Shown here in pieces: positions 10,128 through 19,522 of a stretch of DNA of 64,000 nt. Source of the stretch: Ascarosepion bandense (lineage: Eukaryota; Mollusca; Cephalopoda; Sepiida; Sepiidae). Location: NCBI GenBank assembly GCA_037127315.1, contig JBBBDQ010000754.1:2149501-2213500 (forward strand), read 5' to 3'. The stretch's first letter is position 1. Every line of letters starts with the position of its first letter. The notes under the pieces are model-generated. The model saw nothing but the letters and a program-made list of their open reading frames with translations, was not told where the DNA came from and made no database searches. The position numbers and the translations under genes are program-made.

Positions 10128-10665
10128 GTGTGTTGTGGTGCAGTGGATATCGGCTCGGAATGAGCCGAGTTCGAATTCCAATTTAATTCCTTGCATTCAC
10201 TAACGCGCAAATACCATTGGGAAAGGTATTAATCCGTCTCTTTTCTCAAGTTATGAGGTAAATAATAAAACAGATTGGGCTCTATAGCCTTGGCTAGCGA
10301 CCAGTCTACTGCAGAAAACAATGGAAACGCACTGCGAGATGATCTACCCAGTCAGTCATATCACTTTCAAGACATGATCGCCCAAGCGTGTATCACGTAT
10401 GGTACATAACTGACTGAATAAAGATAATAGTTGGAAATATCTGTAAAGCTTTTACTGGGCATAAAGTGGGGTATCAGCTTTATATTGTTATGAATTAATA
10501 AACTGATCCTCCATTAATTACTAATTTGTAATACAACCCGTCTCTTCTCCCTTCAGCTATACTTTAAATAGCAGAATAGAAAATCTTCTGCTCATTCAGT
10601 CATGTCTCTTTCGAGACATGATCGCCTAACGCGTGTATCACGTTTGGCACTTAACTGACTGACTG
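10128..10665 (+). mobile_element. Composite (dimeric) SINE, plus strand
   Basis: Complete SINE monomer (10,128-10,418; B box-like GAGTTCGAATTCC), linker (about 10,419-10,535, with ATAATAGTTGGAAATATCTG and AATAAACTGATCCTCC), then a headless second monomer from CCCGTCTCTTCTCCCTTCAG to CACTTAACTGACTG. One TSD, ATCACAAACT, at 10,118-10,127 and 10,666-10,675 encloses all of it. Linker and junction match the 8.0-8.5 kb copy in reverse orientation. Confidence 0.88.
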
Positions 10666-10675
10666 ATCACAAACT

Positions 10676-11079
10676 AAAATATATAGATGTTGAGAGGACA
10701 GGTGGAAAAAGAAATTAAATCTAAAACTGCATTGAACTAAAAATTGGTCAATATAAACTTTATGTTAGAAAATGCAAACAAACAAAAATAACAAAAGAAA
10801 TCTCCAAATAAAAAGAAACACCTGCTAAAATAAAGAAAATGGATTATGAACTGAATTGAAGGGTGAGTTCGATCTTTAATGAGAGCTCGATACTTTCGGC
10901 CTTGTGTCACATCTAGCAAAACACAAAACAAATGGCTGACGCTGGTGTTGAATCTGAAACTGATTAACATCTGTCTGTTAAGCACAATGTCCACTTTTAT
11001 ATTTACAGAGAATCTATCCATAATATTGAGCACTTTAACACAAAATTATAACATACCTCAAACACCAGTATCTATGGAA
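10676..11079. other. No gene seen
   Basis: AT-rich sequence without recognised elements. Confidence 0.4.
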
Positions 11080-11515
11080 TTAGAGGTTTCTTCAGAGGTC
11101 AACCTCTTCACGACGGTCTGAACACTCCCAGCTGATCTGACGCCAATGCCGAAGTTCTGACTCTCTTTTCTTCCATCTCTTTTCTTTCTCTTTACCTTCT
11201 TCGTATTTTTATTTTTACTTTTGTGTTTATATTTTTTATCCTTCTCTTCATTTAAAGAAAATGTTTATTCCGGCAAAATTTTTTTGTACCAAATGGAAGG
11301 AATATTGTGTGGTCTGATGAAATGAGCTAATTAAGCTCATATAAATGAATTGTAATATATAACCAATTTAAATGACGTATTGAGTTTTCCTTTATAAATA
11401 TCATATTGCTCTGGATAACATCCATTGAGCTCTCTATATAGATATAACACTTAATATTTGATATCAAGTTAATCTTGTTGGATTATCCTCACCGTTTACA
11501 GACTGGACATCTATA

Positions 11516-11518
<3 letters not shown>
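11080..11518 (+). repeat. Unclassified interspersed repeat (same family as 16,579-16,983)
   Basis: Contains CAACCTCTTCACGACGGTCT, GGAATATTGTGTGGTCTGAT, a segment related to the 48-bp palindrome unit of 16.36-16.58 kb (AACCAATTTAAATGACGTAT), and GGATAACATCCATTGAGCTC before a (TA)n tract. At 16.6-16.85 kb the first half is inverted relative to this copy, while the GGATAACATCC segment keeps its orientation. No coding capacity seen. Confidence 0.7.

Positions 11519-11574
<56 letters not shown>
11519..11574. repeat. (TA)n microsatellite
   Basis: About 28 uninterrupted TA units at the junction of two repeat elements. Confidence 0.95.
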
Positions 11575-11577
<3 letters not shown>

Positions 11578-12300
11578 AATAAAAAGAAGACAAAGGGGAA
11601 ACTGTTTTTAACACTTCTACGCATTTCGTCCTGTGATGGACTTTATCAATGCAAAAAGACGAAATGAGCTTTTATTCCAAATTACGTATCTATAAACAAA
11701 CATAAAAACACGTTTACAAACAGACTAACATTCATATTAAAAAGTCTAAGCAAAACGGTTGAATTTGTGAGCTTTTAATTTTTAGTTTCCAACACTGATT
11801 GTTTATAGATAAGTAATTTGTAATCTATAAACAATCATATAGATTGTTTATAGATTACACTTTATAGATAAATAATTTGTTATAAGAGATGTGCGTTTTG
11901 GAGCATTGGATATCGTCTCGGAACGACAAATTGGGGAGCTGAATTCATTGCATTCACTTACGCACAAATACTTTTGGGAAAGGTATTAATCCGTCTATTT
12001 TTTCCAGTTATGGGTTAAATAACAGGACAGATTGGGTTCTATAGCCTTGGTCGGCAACCAGTCTACCGCAGAAAGCAATGGCAACCTAATGCGGGATAAT
12101 CTTCTGGCCAGTCGGTCATGTCTGTTTCGAGACATGATCGCCAAAGCGTGTATCACGTATGGCACTTAACTGACTGAATTTGTAATAAAGCTCGTTATGT
12201 CTTTTTGTATTGATAAAGTCTCACAGGATGAAACGCGTAGGCGAGTTAAATAAAATTTTCCTCTTGTCTTCTTTTTATTTAATCATCCTGTCCTTAATCT
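11575..12300. mobile_element. Inverted-repeat element with about 95-bp arms, carrying a SINE
   Basis: Left arm 11,575-11,670 (AAATAAAAAGAAGACAAAGG, ACGCATTTCGTCCTGTGATG) is the reverse complement, with mismatches, of 12,184-12,285. Within each arm, read outward, is TTGATAAAG, a GTCC/GGAC hairpin, then GAAA, resembling the terminal motifs of Penelope-like elements. The interior is mostly a later SINE (11,889-12,176). Without the SINE it is a short non-autonomous hairpin element between (TA)n tracts. Class uncertain: Penelope-related or foldback. Confidence 0.6.
11889..12176 (+). mobile_element. tRNA-derived SINE with deleted B box
   Basis: Starts ATGTGCGTTTTGGAGCATTG; after GGGGAGC it jumps to TGAATTCATTGC, losing the B box-containing 16 bp. 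Likely imperfect TSD AATTTGTTATAAGAG (11,874-11,888) and AATTTGTAATAAAG (12,177-12,190). Confidence 0.85.
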
Positions 12301-12324
12301 TAGATCATAACTGAGTATATTTTT

Positions 12325-12327
<3 letters not shown>

Positions 12328-12373
<46 letters not shown>
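12328..12373. repeat. (TA)n microsatellite
   Basis: About 23 TA units beside the right arm of the inverted-repeat element. Confidence 0.95.
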
Positions 12374-12377
<4 letters not shown>

Positions 12378-12929
12378 CGATATTGGCATCCTTCTTTGAT
12401 TTTTATTATCTTGTCAAAATAACTGTGAATTAATGCTGATTTGAATTTATTAAGTGTACATATTTTGACTTATTTTACATCAACGTAAAATTCTAATATA
12501 CGATAATTTGATTTTCCATTTCTCGGTAAGAGATGGTAATATTTAATTCGGTGGCTGCTACATGAGCTCTCTAACTATAAAATCTCTGGAGATCCTGTCT
12601 CAATTATCACGTCCTTCCAAACTGGTAGGCGCTTGAAGAACATTGTTAACGGCCAGGCATAGGAAACCCATGAGATCAATGATGGCTTTCCTCAGGATTC
12701 TCTCCTATGTGCTAAGAAATTACTCTGATTTTAATGTATATCTACGTGGATAATAGCGCAGATTATAAGTGCACGGACAAAAAGCTAGATGCGCAGGACA
12801 AAGCAAAGTATCTCTCGTTAAATCTTGTCCGATACGAAAACGTGAGTAAAAATTTATATTATAAATATATAGCTAATAGCATTGTTATAGTGCATCAAGA
12901 AACATTATTATAACACCAGTATTGAATGT

Positions 12930-12934
<5 letters not shown>
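12374..12934 (+). repeat. Region with dispersed repeat at 12,600-12,740; otherwise nothing seen
   Basis: The segment with CTTGAAGAACATTGTTAACG, CCCATGAGATCAATG and CCTCAGGATTCTCTCCT is the reverse complement, with mismatches, of 17,905-18,010. Two diverged copies in opposite orientation show an interspersed repeat of unknown class. The rest of the interval holds nothing I recognise. Confidence 0.55.

Positions 12935-12983
<49 letters not shown>
12935..12983. repeat. (TA)n microsatellite
   Basis: About 24 TA units directly outside the left arm of the next inverted-repeat element. Confidence 0.95.
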
Positions 12984-12984
<1 letters not shown>

Positions 12985-12985
<1 letters not shown>

Positions 12986-13740
12986 GTAAATTAACCTAGT
13001 GAGCCAATAAACCTACCAAGGTTTCACCTCAACGGATCTTCAGGGAAGGTTGGCTAAAGAGGAAAGATGAAGGGAACTAAATAACCCACGTGACCAAAAA
13101 AAAAAAAAAGAAAAACAGAAATAAGGAAGACACCAAAGTCAAAAACAGGGAGGAAAATTTTATTAAGAAGCATAAACATTAAAAAGGAACATAAAAAGAA
13201 AAAGAAAAGAAAAAGAAATATAAATAAAATAAAAATAAAAAGCAAAAATAGAAATAAAAAGAGCCAACTAGCGAAGATGGAAACCTAAATCTACAAACGT
13301 CAATAAAAGAAAATAAGTTAAATGGCAAACCTACCAAGCTCTCCTAATTCAAAAGCCAAGACTTTCTATGTCTACTCTTATTAAGTATTTCTGTTTTAGA
13401 ATTCAATAAACTGATTGTGGGTTCAAACGATGCTATAGAAAGTTTTTTCTTCCTCACATAACCTGCTGAATTTCTGGCCAGCTTTGAGCTTTGTACATCT
13501 TTTTAATATTTTCCAGTTTAAAATGGGGCCAATGTTCAGTTCTTGTTTAATTGACCATACATAAGTAGAAAGATAACCATAAACTCTTTTTGCCTTTGAG
13601 GTCTTCCTTTTTCTTGTTTGGTAACGTGGGTTATTGAGTTCCGTTTATCTTGTCGTTGTTATTTTCCTCTTTAGCCAAACTTCCCTGAAGATCCGTTTAA
13701 GTGAAAACTTAGTAGCTTTGTTGGCTCACGAGTTTTACTT
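12985..13740. mobile_element. Inverted-repeat element with about 110-bp arms
   Basis: Left arm 12,985-13,092 (GTGAGCCAATAAACCTACCA, CGGATCTTCAGGGAAGGTTG, AATAACCCACGTGACC) pairs with the right arm 13,622-13,738 (AACGTGGGTTATTGAG, CTTCCCTGAAGATCCGT, GTTGGCTCACGAG). Each arm, read outward, has CTGAAGA, a short CC/GG hairpin, then GAAA, hammerhead-like in layout. The interior (13,093-13,620) has an A-rich tract and no convincing frame. The arms differ at roughly a fifth of sites, so it is old. Penelope-related non-autonomous element is my best guess. Confidence 0.6.
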
Positions 13741-14098
13741 TACTTATTCTGCTCTGCTTAAGTATTGAGCGCTTTTTTGTTAATGATTACTCGTCTCTGG
13801 GCTTTGGGCTTTTCTTTGGGCTACGTACTGGCTCGGTCGAAATAGCTTTGGCTGATGTTCATGTGATCTGCGCTTTTTTTTACAACCATTTTTTTCCTTC
13901 CGCGTATATACGCGGAAGGAACATCAGCGTATATACATGAATAAAACATGAATGCATCGTATATTTTCTGAATAAATCATTTTCAGTATTATTTTAAAAT
14001 ATGACCTGAATAAAAATATTTCTGTTCTGAAAAATGAAATTTTTGTGTGTTAATGTAATATACATATATAAATTTTGTGTGTTAATATATTATATATC
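13741..14098. other. No gene seen
   Basis: Only a short perfect inverted repeat: CTTCCGCGTATATACGCGGAAG at about 13,897-13,918, given here as arms CTTCCGCGTAT and ATACGCGGAAG. Confidence 0.5.
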
Positions 14099-14412
14099 CT
14101 ACCGGTCATAATTATTAGGCCACCCAAGTTTTTTAAAGAAATTATGTATTTCATACTATTTTTATTAGTTATTGCCAAGTGAAAATAGAATGGTTCTTTT
14201 GTTATTATCATTTTCAAAATTTTACAAGGCAAGGAAGCAAAGAGGAACTTGCCCGAATCACTATAAATTTTCTTTTTTCTTTCATTGATGAATCTGCAAT
14301 ATAGGTAATTATTATATATTTATAAATGCATTTAATTCACATGTTATTTTGCAGTATTAACAAAAGAACCGTTCTATTTTCATTTACAATTATTTACTTG
14401 GCAACGATGATT
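14099..14412. mobile_element. Tc1-like MITE remnant
   Basis: TACCGGTCATAATTATTAGG at 14,100-14,119 has the look of a Tc1-type terminus (TA, then a CGGTCATAATTATTAGGCC word). Subterminal GTGAAAATAGAATGGTTCTT (about 14,180) is inverted as AAGAACCGTTCTATTTTCAT at about 14,363. The right terminus is missing or decayed. Confidence 0.45.
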
Positions 14413-14677
14413 CTATGTTTATATAGATATTTTACCTTGTTTTTTGTCAAAAACCCGCTGCCAATGCTTGTAAAGTTATTTTCAATATTGTTTAAACAAA
14501 TATGAACGTAAAATTGACTTCAACACCTCGGAGCGACAGTTGGTTTCATGCTTAAACAATATATTGAGACCTGAACCTAAATATCTATGTATATATATTT
14601 TTTTCTTATTTACATTCTTTTAATTTTCTAACCCACATCAACAATGTTTTTTACATTTCTCTACTATAAATATCATC

Positions 14678-14679
<2 letters not shown>

Positions 14680-14728
<49 letters not shown>
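14680..14728. repeat. (TA)n microsatellite
   Basis: About 24 TA units; the flanking 14,413-14,820 shows nothing else recognisable. Confidence 0.95.
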
Positions 14729-14730
<2 letters not shown>

Positions 14731-14820
14731 GAAGATTAACGGAACTTGGTTATAAACAGTCGACAATTTGAAATTATATGTTTGAACATCATTTTTGAAC
14801 GATGTTCCTATTTAATTAGA

Positions 14821-15621
14821 TTTTTTTTTATAAGCGTTTCACCCCGAGCAAGGCATGTCACTGCCACTACTGCGCAGGGGGCTACATAGAGTGGAGAAAG
14901 GATGATTAAATATAGGAAATGTCAGAGGGTGGGTGATAGGCGGGTAAGGATGAATGAGGGTTGGGTAAATGAGAGTGTTCTGAGAATAGTTGGGAGTTAG
15001 TGTGATAGGAGGTGTCTATTGACCCTACATTTAAACACCTGGAGATTGTAGCTGTCTGGAAAGCAGACTTGTGGAAGGGAGTTCCACAGGCGGGAAGCGT
15101 GAGAAAAGAAGCTGTTGGAGTAGAATTTACGGCTACATCTCATTTGTTTAACTGTAAAAGGGTGGGACCTAGTTGCTAATCTAGTATCTCGTGTAAATTC
15201 GTGCTTAGGCGGCACCAGTGATCTAAGCTCATCGGAGCAGAAGCCATGAAAGTACTTGTAGAAGAGGCACAGGGAAGCCACATCACGCCGGTGAGAAAGC
15301 GGCTGCAGCCGGTCTGCCAAGTCAGTATCAACCACGTTACAGATCCTCCTTTGTATTTTGTCAAGAAGCCCAAGGAGAGCAGCAGGGGCACCCGACCAGA
15401 TATGGCAGCAATATTCAATACACGGGCGGATGGTAGATTTGTATATGTGCAGAATAGATTCAGGTGGAAAAAATTTCCGGGCCCTGCACAGGGAGCCGAC
15501 TTTCATAGCAGAAGATTTGGCAATGGATTCAATATAGTCATTCTATTTGAGGTCCGCCGAGAGTGTAAGGCCAAGGAGGCGTAGTATTTTACTCTCTGGG
15601 AGGCTAGCCTGTCCCATGCTA
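14821..15621 (-). mobile_element. CR1/Jockey-like LINE, 5'-truncated, intact C-terminal frame
   Basis: The minus strand encodes 169 residues without a break (15,506-14,997), from MKVGSLCRARKFFPPES to CRVNRHLLSH, almost identical to the 6.1-6.8 kb copy. Upstream sequence (15,507-15,621) continues in a decayed LGLTLSADLKW frame. The 3' end carries the family UTR and poly-A (plus-strand T run at 14,822-14,831). The 5' break at 15,621 abuts a hairpin element. Confidence 0.87.
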
Positions 15622-15910
15622 GATATTCTGTTTTTAATTAAGCACTATTATACATTTATATCTACCAGCCTGATTATTTACGTTAAATTTGTGTTACAAA
15701 AATGTGTTATTTGGCAGGATTCGAATCTGCGACTACTATCCGCATAGTGGAAACTACCATGTGATCTGGCATGTTTCAGACCTCTTGACCACTAATGAGC
15801 ATCAGTTTAAACGATGATACACGTTTTCGTAATAAACATTTGTCATAAATAACCAAGCCGGTAGAAATAAATACATAATGCTGTTTAATTAAAAACAAAA
15901 TATCTACTTA
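15622..15910. mobile_element. Hairpin element with about 95-bp arms and a tRNA-like loop
   Basis: Left arm 15,623-15,714 (GATATTCTGTTTTTAATTAA, ATCTACCAGCCTGATTATTT) is the reverse complement, at about 75%, of 15,815-15,909 (AACCAAGCCGGTAGAAAT, TTAATTAAAAACAAAATATC). The loop is mainly the tRNA-like sequence at 15,712-15,797. I do not recognise the family; a terminal-inverted-repeat element or a Penelope-related unit would fit. Confidence 0.55.
15712..15797 (-). pseudogene. tRNA-like sequence (class II, Leu/Ser-like), pseudogene or SINE head
   Basis: On the minus strand TAGTGGTCAAGAGG (A box-like) is followed about 60 nt later by AGATTCGAATCCTGCC (B box match GATTCGAATCC). The spacing suits a tRNA with a long variable arm. 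The acceptor strands do not pair convincingly, so it is not a functional tRNA gene. Confidence 0.5.
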
Positions 15911-15947
15911 ATACGAGTATCAATCAAAAATAATGTTCAAACTAATC

Positions 15948-15948
<1 letters not shown>

Positions 15949-15987
<39 letters not shown>
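15949..15987. repeat. (TA)n microsatellite
   Basis: About 19 TA units. Confidence 0.95.
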
Positions 15988-15993
<6 letters not shown>

Positions 15994-16314
15994 ATTTTAA
16001 AATTTTGTAAAGGATGCCTATCTATATTTATGTGACGAAGTATTGTAACTATTTACATTATTGACATCGGTCTTGCTATGTACATGAGCTTATCCTATTT
16101 ACGGACTAAATATTGGGTTTAATTCGAAATTCAAATGGATATCACATGCAGGAGGCCGGTACATCCAATGACCGAGCTGTCAAGAATATGACAATAAAGA
16201 TGAAAACAACAGTCCGACCAATAAAAATAGCACAAATGTGACGGTCAGTTTTCAATATCCAACTGAATACCGTGTTGCTCTTTCACCTCTGACAGAATAT
16301 TTCTACCGCTAAGG

Positions 16315-16316
<2 letters not shown>

Positions 16317-16356
<40 letters not shown>
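16317..16356. repeat. (TA)n microsatellite at the block insertion point
   Basis: About 19 TA units; the palindromic block begins immediately after. Confidence 0.95.
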
Positions 16357-16357
<1 letters not shown>

Positions 16358-16358
16358 T

Positions 16359-16402
16359 AGAAATGAATTATAATTTATAACCAACTGAAATGACGTGTTG
16401 AA

Positions 16403-16448
<46 letters not shown>

Positions 16449-16489
16449 TTCAACACGTCATTTCAGTTGGTTATAAATTATAATTCATT

Positions 16490-16533
<44 letters not shown>

Positions 16534-16578
16534 TTCAACACGTCATTTCAGTTGGTTATAAATTATAATTCATTTCTA
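16359..16578. repeat. Three identical 48-bp units in alternating orientation separated by (TA)n
   Basis: A 48-bp unit (ends AGAAATGAATTATAATTTAT and ACGTGTTGAACATC) occurs at 16,359-16,406 forward, 16,445-16,492 reverse and 16,530-16,577 reverse, with no mismatch between the three. (TA)n tracts of about 36 bp lie at 16,408-16,443 and 16,494-16,529. Units one and two form a perfect palindrome with a TA-rich centre. Confidence 0.9.
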
Positions 16579-16981
16579 TGAGCTTAATTAACTCATTTCA
16601 TCACACCTTACAATATTCCTTCCATTTGGTACAAAACATTTTGCCGGAATAAGCATTTCCTTTAACTGAAGAGAAGTATAAAAATAAAAATAAAATAAAA
16701 AAATTAAGAATAAAAATAAGAAGAAAGAAAAGAGTAAGAGGAAAAGAGAATCAGGACTCTGGCATTAGCGCCAGATCTGCCGAGGGTTGCCCAGGCCGTC
16801 GTGAAGAGGTTGACCTGTTAAGGAATTTCTAATTCCTTAGACTGGTGTTTGTATGACCCCATAAAACTAACCCATCCATTTATCATATTGGCTCTGGATA
16901 ACATCCATTGAGCTCTCTCTATATATAACACTTAATATATTATATTACAGTAATCTTATCATCACCTTTACGGACTGGGCA

Positions 16982-16983
<2 letters not shown>
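16579..16983. repeat. Second copy of the 11.1-kb interspersed repeat, partly inverted
   Basis: 16,579-16,830 contains ATGAGCTTAATTAACTCATT, ATTTGGTACAAAACATTTTG, TCGTGAAGAGGTTGACC, the reverse complement of 11,090-11,340. 16,880-16,983 (GGATAACATCCATTGAGCTC) is in the same orientation as 11,410-11,518. GGAATTTCTAATTCC at about 16,831-16,846 is a short perfect hairpin. Confidence 0.65.

Positions 16984-17032
<49 letters not shown>
16984..17032. repeat. (TA)n microsatellite
   Basis: About 24 TA units closing the inserted block on its right. Confidence 0.95.
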
Positions 17033-17036
<4 letters not shown>

Positions 17037-17240
17037 GCATGATTTATTAAATAATATAGACAGATTTTGACTACTTATTTTATGTAAATTGTTTTGTTAA
17101 TCTCGGATAAGCTTAATTGCATTACCATTAAATGAAGAAAGAAAATTTCAATATTGATTCATCATTTTTAGTAATCTAATCTGAACTTTCGGCTTACATC
17201 AGCCATTTTCAAAGATGTCATTGTACATTATATATTATAA

Positions 17241-17904
17241 ACACGGACAAACCATAACGACAAACTGTTTTTGTTTACATGGAAGATTTCCAAGCAACAA
17301 CAAACTCGGGCATTTAAGACGCTTGAAGCGAATATCGCATAACTCATGACGTCAAACATGCCCAAGCGAGATTGAAAACCAGAAATATTAAGTATGGGAA
17401 GCCATTGGAATAAACCAATGACTTCTGTTGTTAATTATAGACATTGAAAGACATTTGTGGAGATTTCATAGTTTATCTTGTTCAGGTTGGGTTTCAACTG
17501 TTTTATGTGTATAGCTTCGAGAATTTGTAGCTTTTGTTTATTGTTTCATTTTTAAGTATAATTGTATTTTCAACTAGGGTTTTCCGGAATTGTGTATGTA
17601 GCCAGGTATGTTGTTTTAAATGTCTAAAAATGTTAGAATTATCATTTAAGTGCATTATCAAGCTGGTGTTTGTGGTGTGACATATATATATATATTCAAT
17701 GTCAGGTATTGAAGGCTGGTGTTAAAAAAATAGTGGCTGATTCAATATATAATATATATATTAATACTTATATGATAACGTTTCTTCACCGGTAGATACC
17801 GGGCAAGGTTTAAGGTAAAATGAGTTGCTTTGTTCTAGTTATCTAGCTTTCGACCGCTCACATATAATCCTTTCTATCGACCACATAGATATCCATTAAA
17901 GATC
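17241..17904. other. No gene seen
   Basis: Contains CATGGAAGATTTCCAAGCAA and ACTCATGACGTCAAACATGC, which recall the region upstream of the Penelope-like terminal motif at 39.4 kb (GCGAAGCAACGA, GACGTCACACTG), so it may be the rest of that unit. Otherwise unrecognised. Confidence 0.35.
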
Positions 17905-18031
17905 AGTGTATGTTCTTAGAGGAGAACCGAGGAGAGAATCCTGAGGAAATTCGGCATTGATCTCATGGGATTCCGATAGCTGGCCGTTAAGAATTTTCTT
18001 CAACCATTTTGGGAAAATGTTTTAATTGCAA
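17905..18031 (-). repeat. Second copy of the 12.6-kb dispersed repeat
   Basis: GAGAGAATCCTGAGGAA, CATTGATCTCATGGG and GGCCGTTAAGAATTTTCTTC are the reverse complement of 12,620-12,710 with mismatches. Class unknown. Confidence 0.55.
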
Positions 18032-18259
18032 TTTGTGTTGTGTTACAGGATGTGCCTTATGGTGCAGTGGATATCGACTCGAAATAAGAAATCAGGGAGC
18101 CGAGTTCGAATTCCAGTTTAATTTCTTGCAGTCACTTACGTAAAAATACCATTGGGAAAAGTAATAAACCGTCTCTTTCCTCCAGTTAAGGGTTAAATAA
18201 TCACCAGCAGAATATAGTGTTGTGCATGAACCTCTGACAGAATAGTTCTACCATTAAGG

Positions 18260-18312
<53 letters not shown>

Positions 18313-18623
18313 CATGTTTAAAAAATAATATAGACAAGTTTTTCTATTTATTTTATGTAATTTTTTTTATTTTCTCTTATATTATTGCATTATCACTAAG
18401 TGAAGAAAGAAAATTACAATATTGATACATAATCTTTTTAATAATCCAATCGAAGCTTAAGTAAAATAATAGGGCAGATTGGGTTCTATATCTTGGCTGG
18501 CATGCAGTCTCCGCATAAAGCGATGGCAACCTACTGCGGGATAATTTTCTGCCCAGTCAGTCATGTCTCTTTCGAGACATGATCGCCCAAACCCTGTATC
18601 ACGTATGGCAGTAAATTGACTGA
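18032..18623 (+). mobile_element. tRNA-derived SINE split by a later insertion
   Basis: 5' half (A box-like TGGTGCAGTGGATATCG, B box-like AGTTCGAATTCC) runs to 18,201; 3' half resumes at AGGGCAGATTGGGTTCTATA (18,471) and ends near 18,623. Likely TSD TTAATTGCAA at 18,022-18,031 and 18,624-18,633, leaving 16 extra bases before the usual SINE start. Confidence 0.85.
18202..18463 (+). mobile_element. Interspersed unit inserted in the SINE (empty-site paralogue of 16.25-17.18 kb)
   Basis: Flanked by AAATAAT at 18,195-18,201 and 18,464-18,470. Its halves, CCTCTGACAGAATAGTTCTA and AGTGAAGAAAGAAAATTACA, are joined by one (TA)n tract (18,261-18,307), unlike the paralogue with a 630-bp block in that place. 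No coding capacity; class unknown. Confidence 0.7.
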
Positions 18624-18633
18624 TTAATTGCAA

Positions 18634-18893
18634 ATGGATTTCTGGAGGTTCTACAGCTAGAAAACTTATATGGGAATGCACGAAATAAATATCATCACAC
18701 GTCTCCGAAACCTGAAAATGAAATTATCATATAATTTGCCCTCTCGATAAAATTAGTCATAATATTACGAATTATTAAATCTATACCAATATCTATCACA
18801 GTTCATGAGGATATAACTTGAGGGAAAATATTATGAGATTGCCTAGTTCCCTGAGACACGCAAATGACTATAATGAAAAGTACTGCACTTGGG

Positions 18894-18946
<53 letters not shown>

Positions 18947-19029
18947 TTTATGCTAATGGAAGTACATTCCACAGTTTGATATTTACTTCTAAAAGTACTC
19001 GCTACTAAAGTATAGCAGAGATGTATAGT
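18634..19029. other. No gene seen; (TA)n at 18,895-18,943
   Basis: AT-rich sequence with a (TA)n tract of about 24 units. No element recognised. Confidence 0.5.

Positions 19030-19077
<48 letters not shown>
19030..19077. repeat. (TAA)n microsatellite
   Basis: About 16 TAA units, of the type that tails the R2-like LINE. Confidence 0.95.
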
Positions 19078-19473
19078 TGATATAGCTTGTCCAGCGTATT
19101 GTAATATAGCAACCAAGGAATTCGAAAAACTGTCAAAATATAAAGACCTGGAAATTGAAATAGAAAAAACGTGGAAAATGAAAACAAGAGTTGTGCCAGT
19201 GATAGTAGGTGCACTTGGAATGATAAAAAATGGAACAAAACAACACATTGAAAGAATCCCTGGAAGACCAGCTTCAGAGATATAAAATATGTCTTATTAA
19301 GTACAGCCTGTACGCTAAGGAAAACTTTGACTATATAACGCTAGGGATGATAGGGTAGATAGAAAAAAACATGAAATGGAGCCATAACAACACACCACGA
19401 CCTGCCTTAGATCTTCCCGCAGACTTGGCTGGTAGTGCGACCATAGCAGAAATCGAAATATGATGAAAAATGA
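19078..19473 (+). mobile_element. R2-like LINE, 3' fragment 1
   Basis: Decayed frame with ACPAYCNIATKEFEKLSKYKDL, EIEIEKTWKMKTRVVPVIVG and IKNGTKQHIERIPG, matching the C-terminus of the R2-like protein read at 25.9-26.5 kb. The 3' UTR (GACCTGCCTTAGATCTTCCC) ends in ATGATGAAAAATGAAATAA followed by (TAA)n. Confidence 0.85.

Positions 19474-19521
<48 letters not shown>
19474..19521. repeat. (TAA)n microsatellite linking two LINE tails
   Basis: About 16 TAA units between fragment 1 and fragment 2. Confidence 0.95.

Positions 19522-19522
<1 letters not shown>

Larger units (their letters stand above)
16250..17240. repeat. Interspersed unit split by a block inserted in its (TA)n tract
   Basis: Left part 16,250-16,317 (CACCTCTGACAGAATATTTC, CTACCGCTAAGGC) and right part 17,033-17,180 (GCATGATTTATTAAATAATA, ATGAAGAAAGAAAATTTCAA) are contiguous, separated only by (TA)n, in the paralogue at 18,202-18,463. 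Here they are separated by the block 16,355-16,984. The unit continues beyond the paralogue to CTTTCGGCT, ACAT, CAGCC at about 17,200, a hairpin flanked on the minus strand by a GAAA word. Confidence 0.65.

Noticed and set aside
15712..15797. Functional tRNA gene
   Set aside because: Acceptor and anticodon stems do not pair; only the A and B box words are retained.
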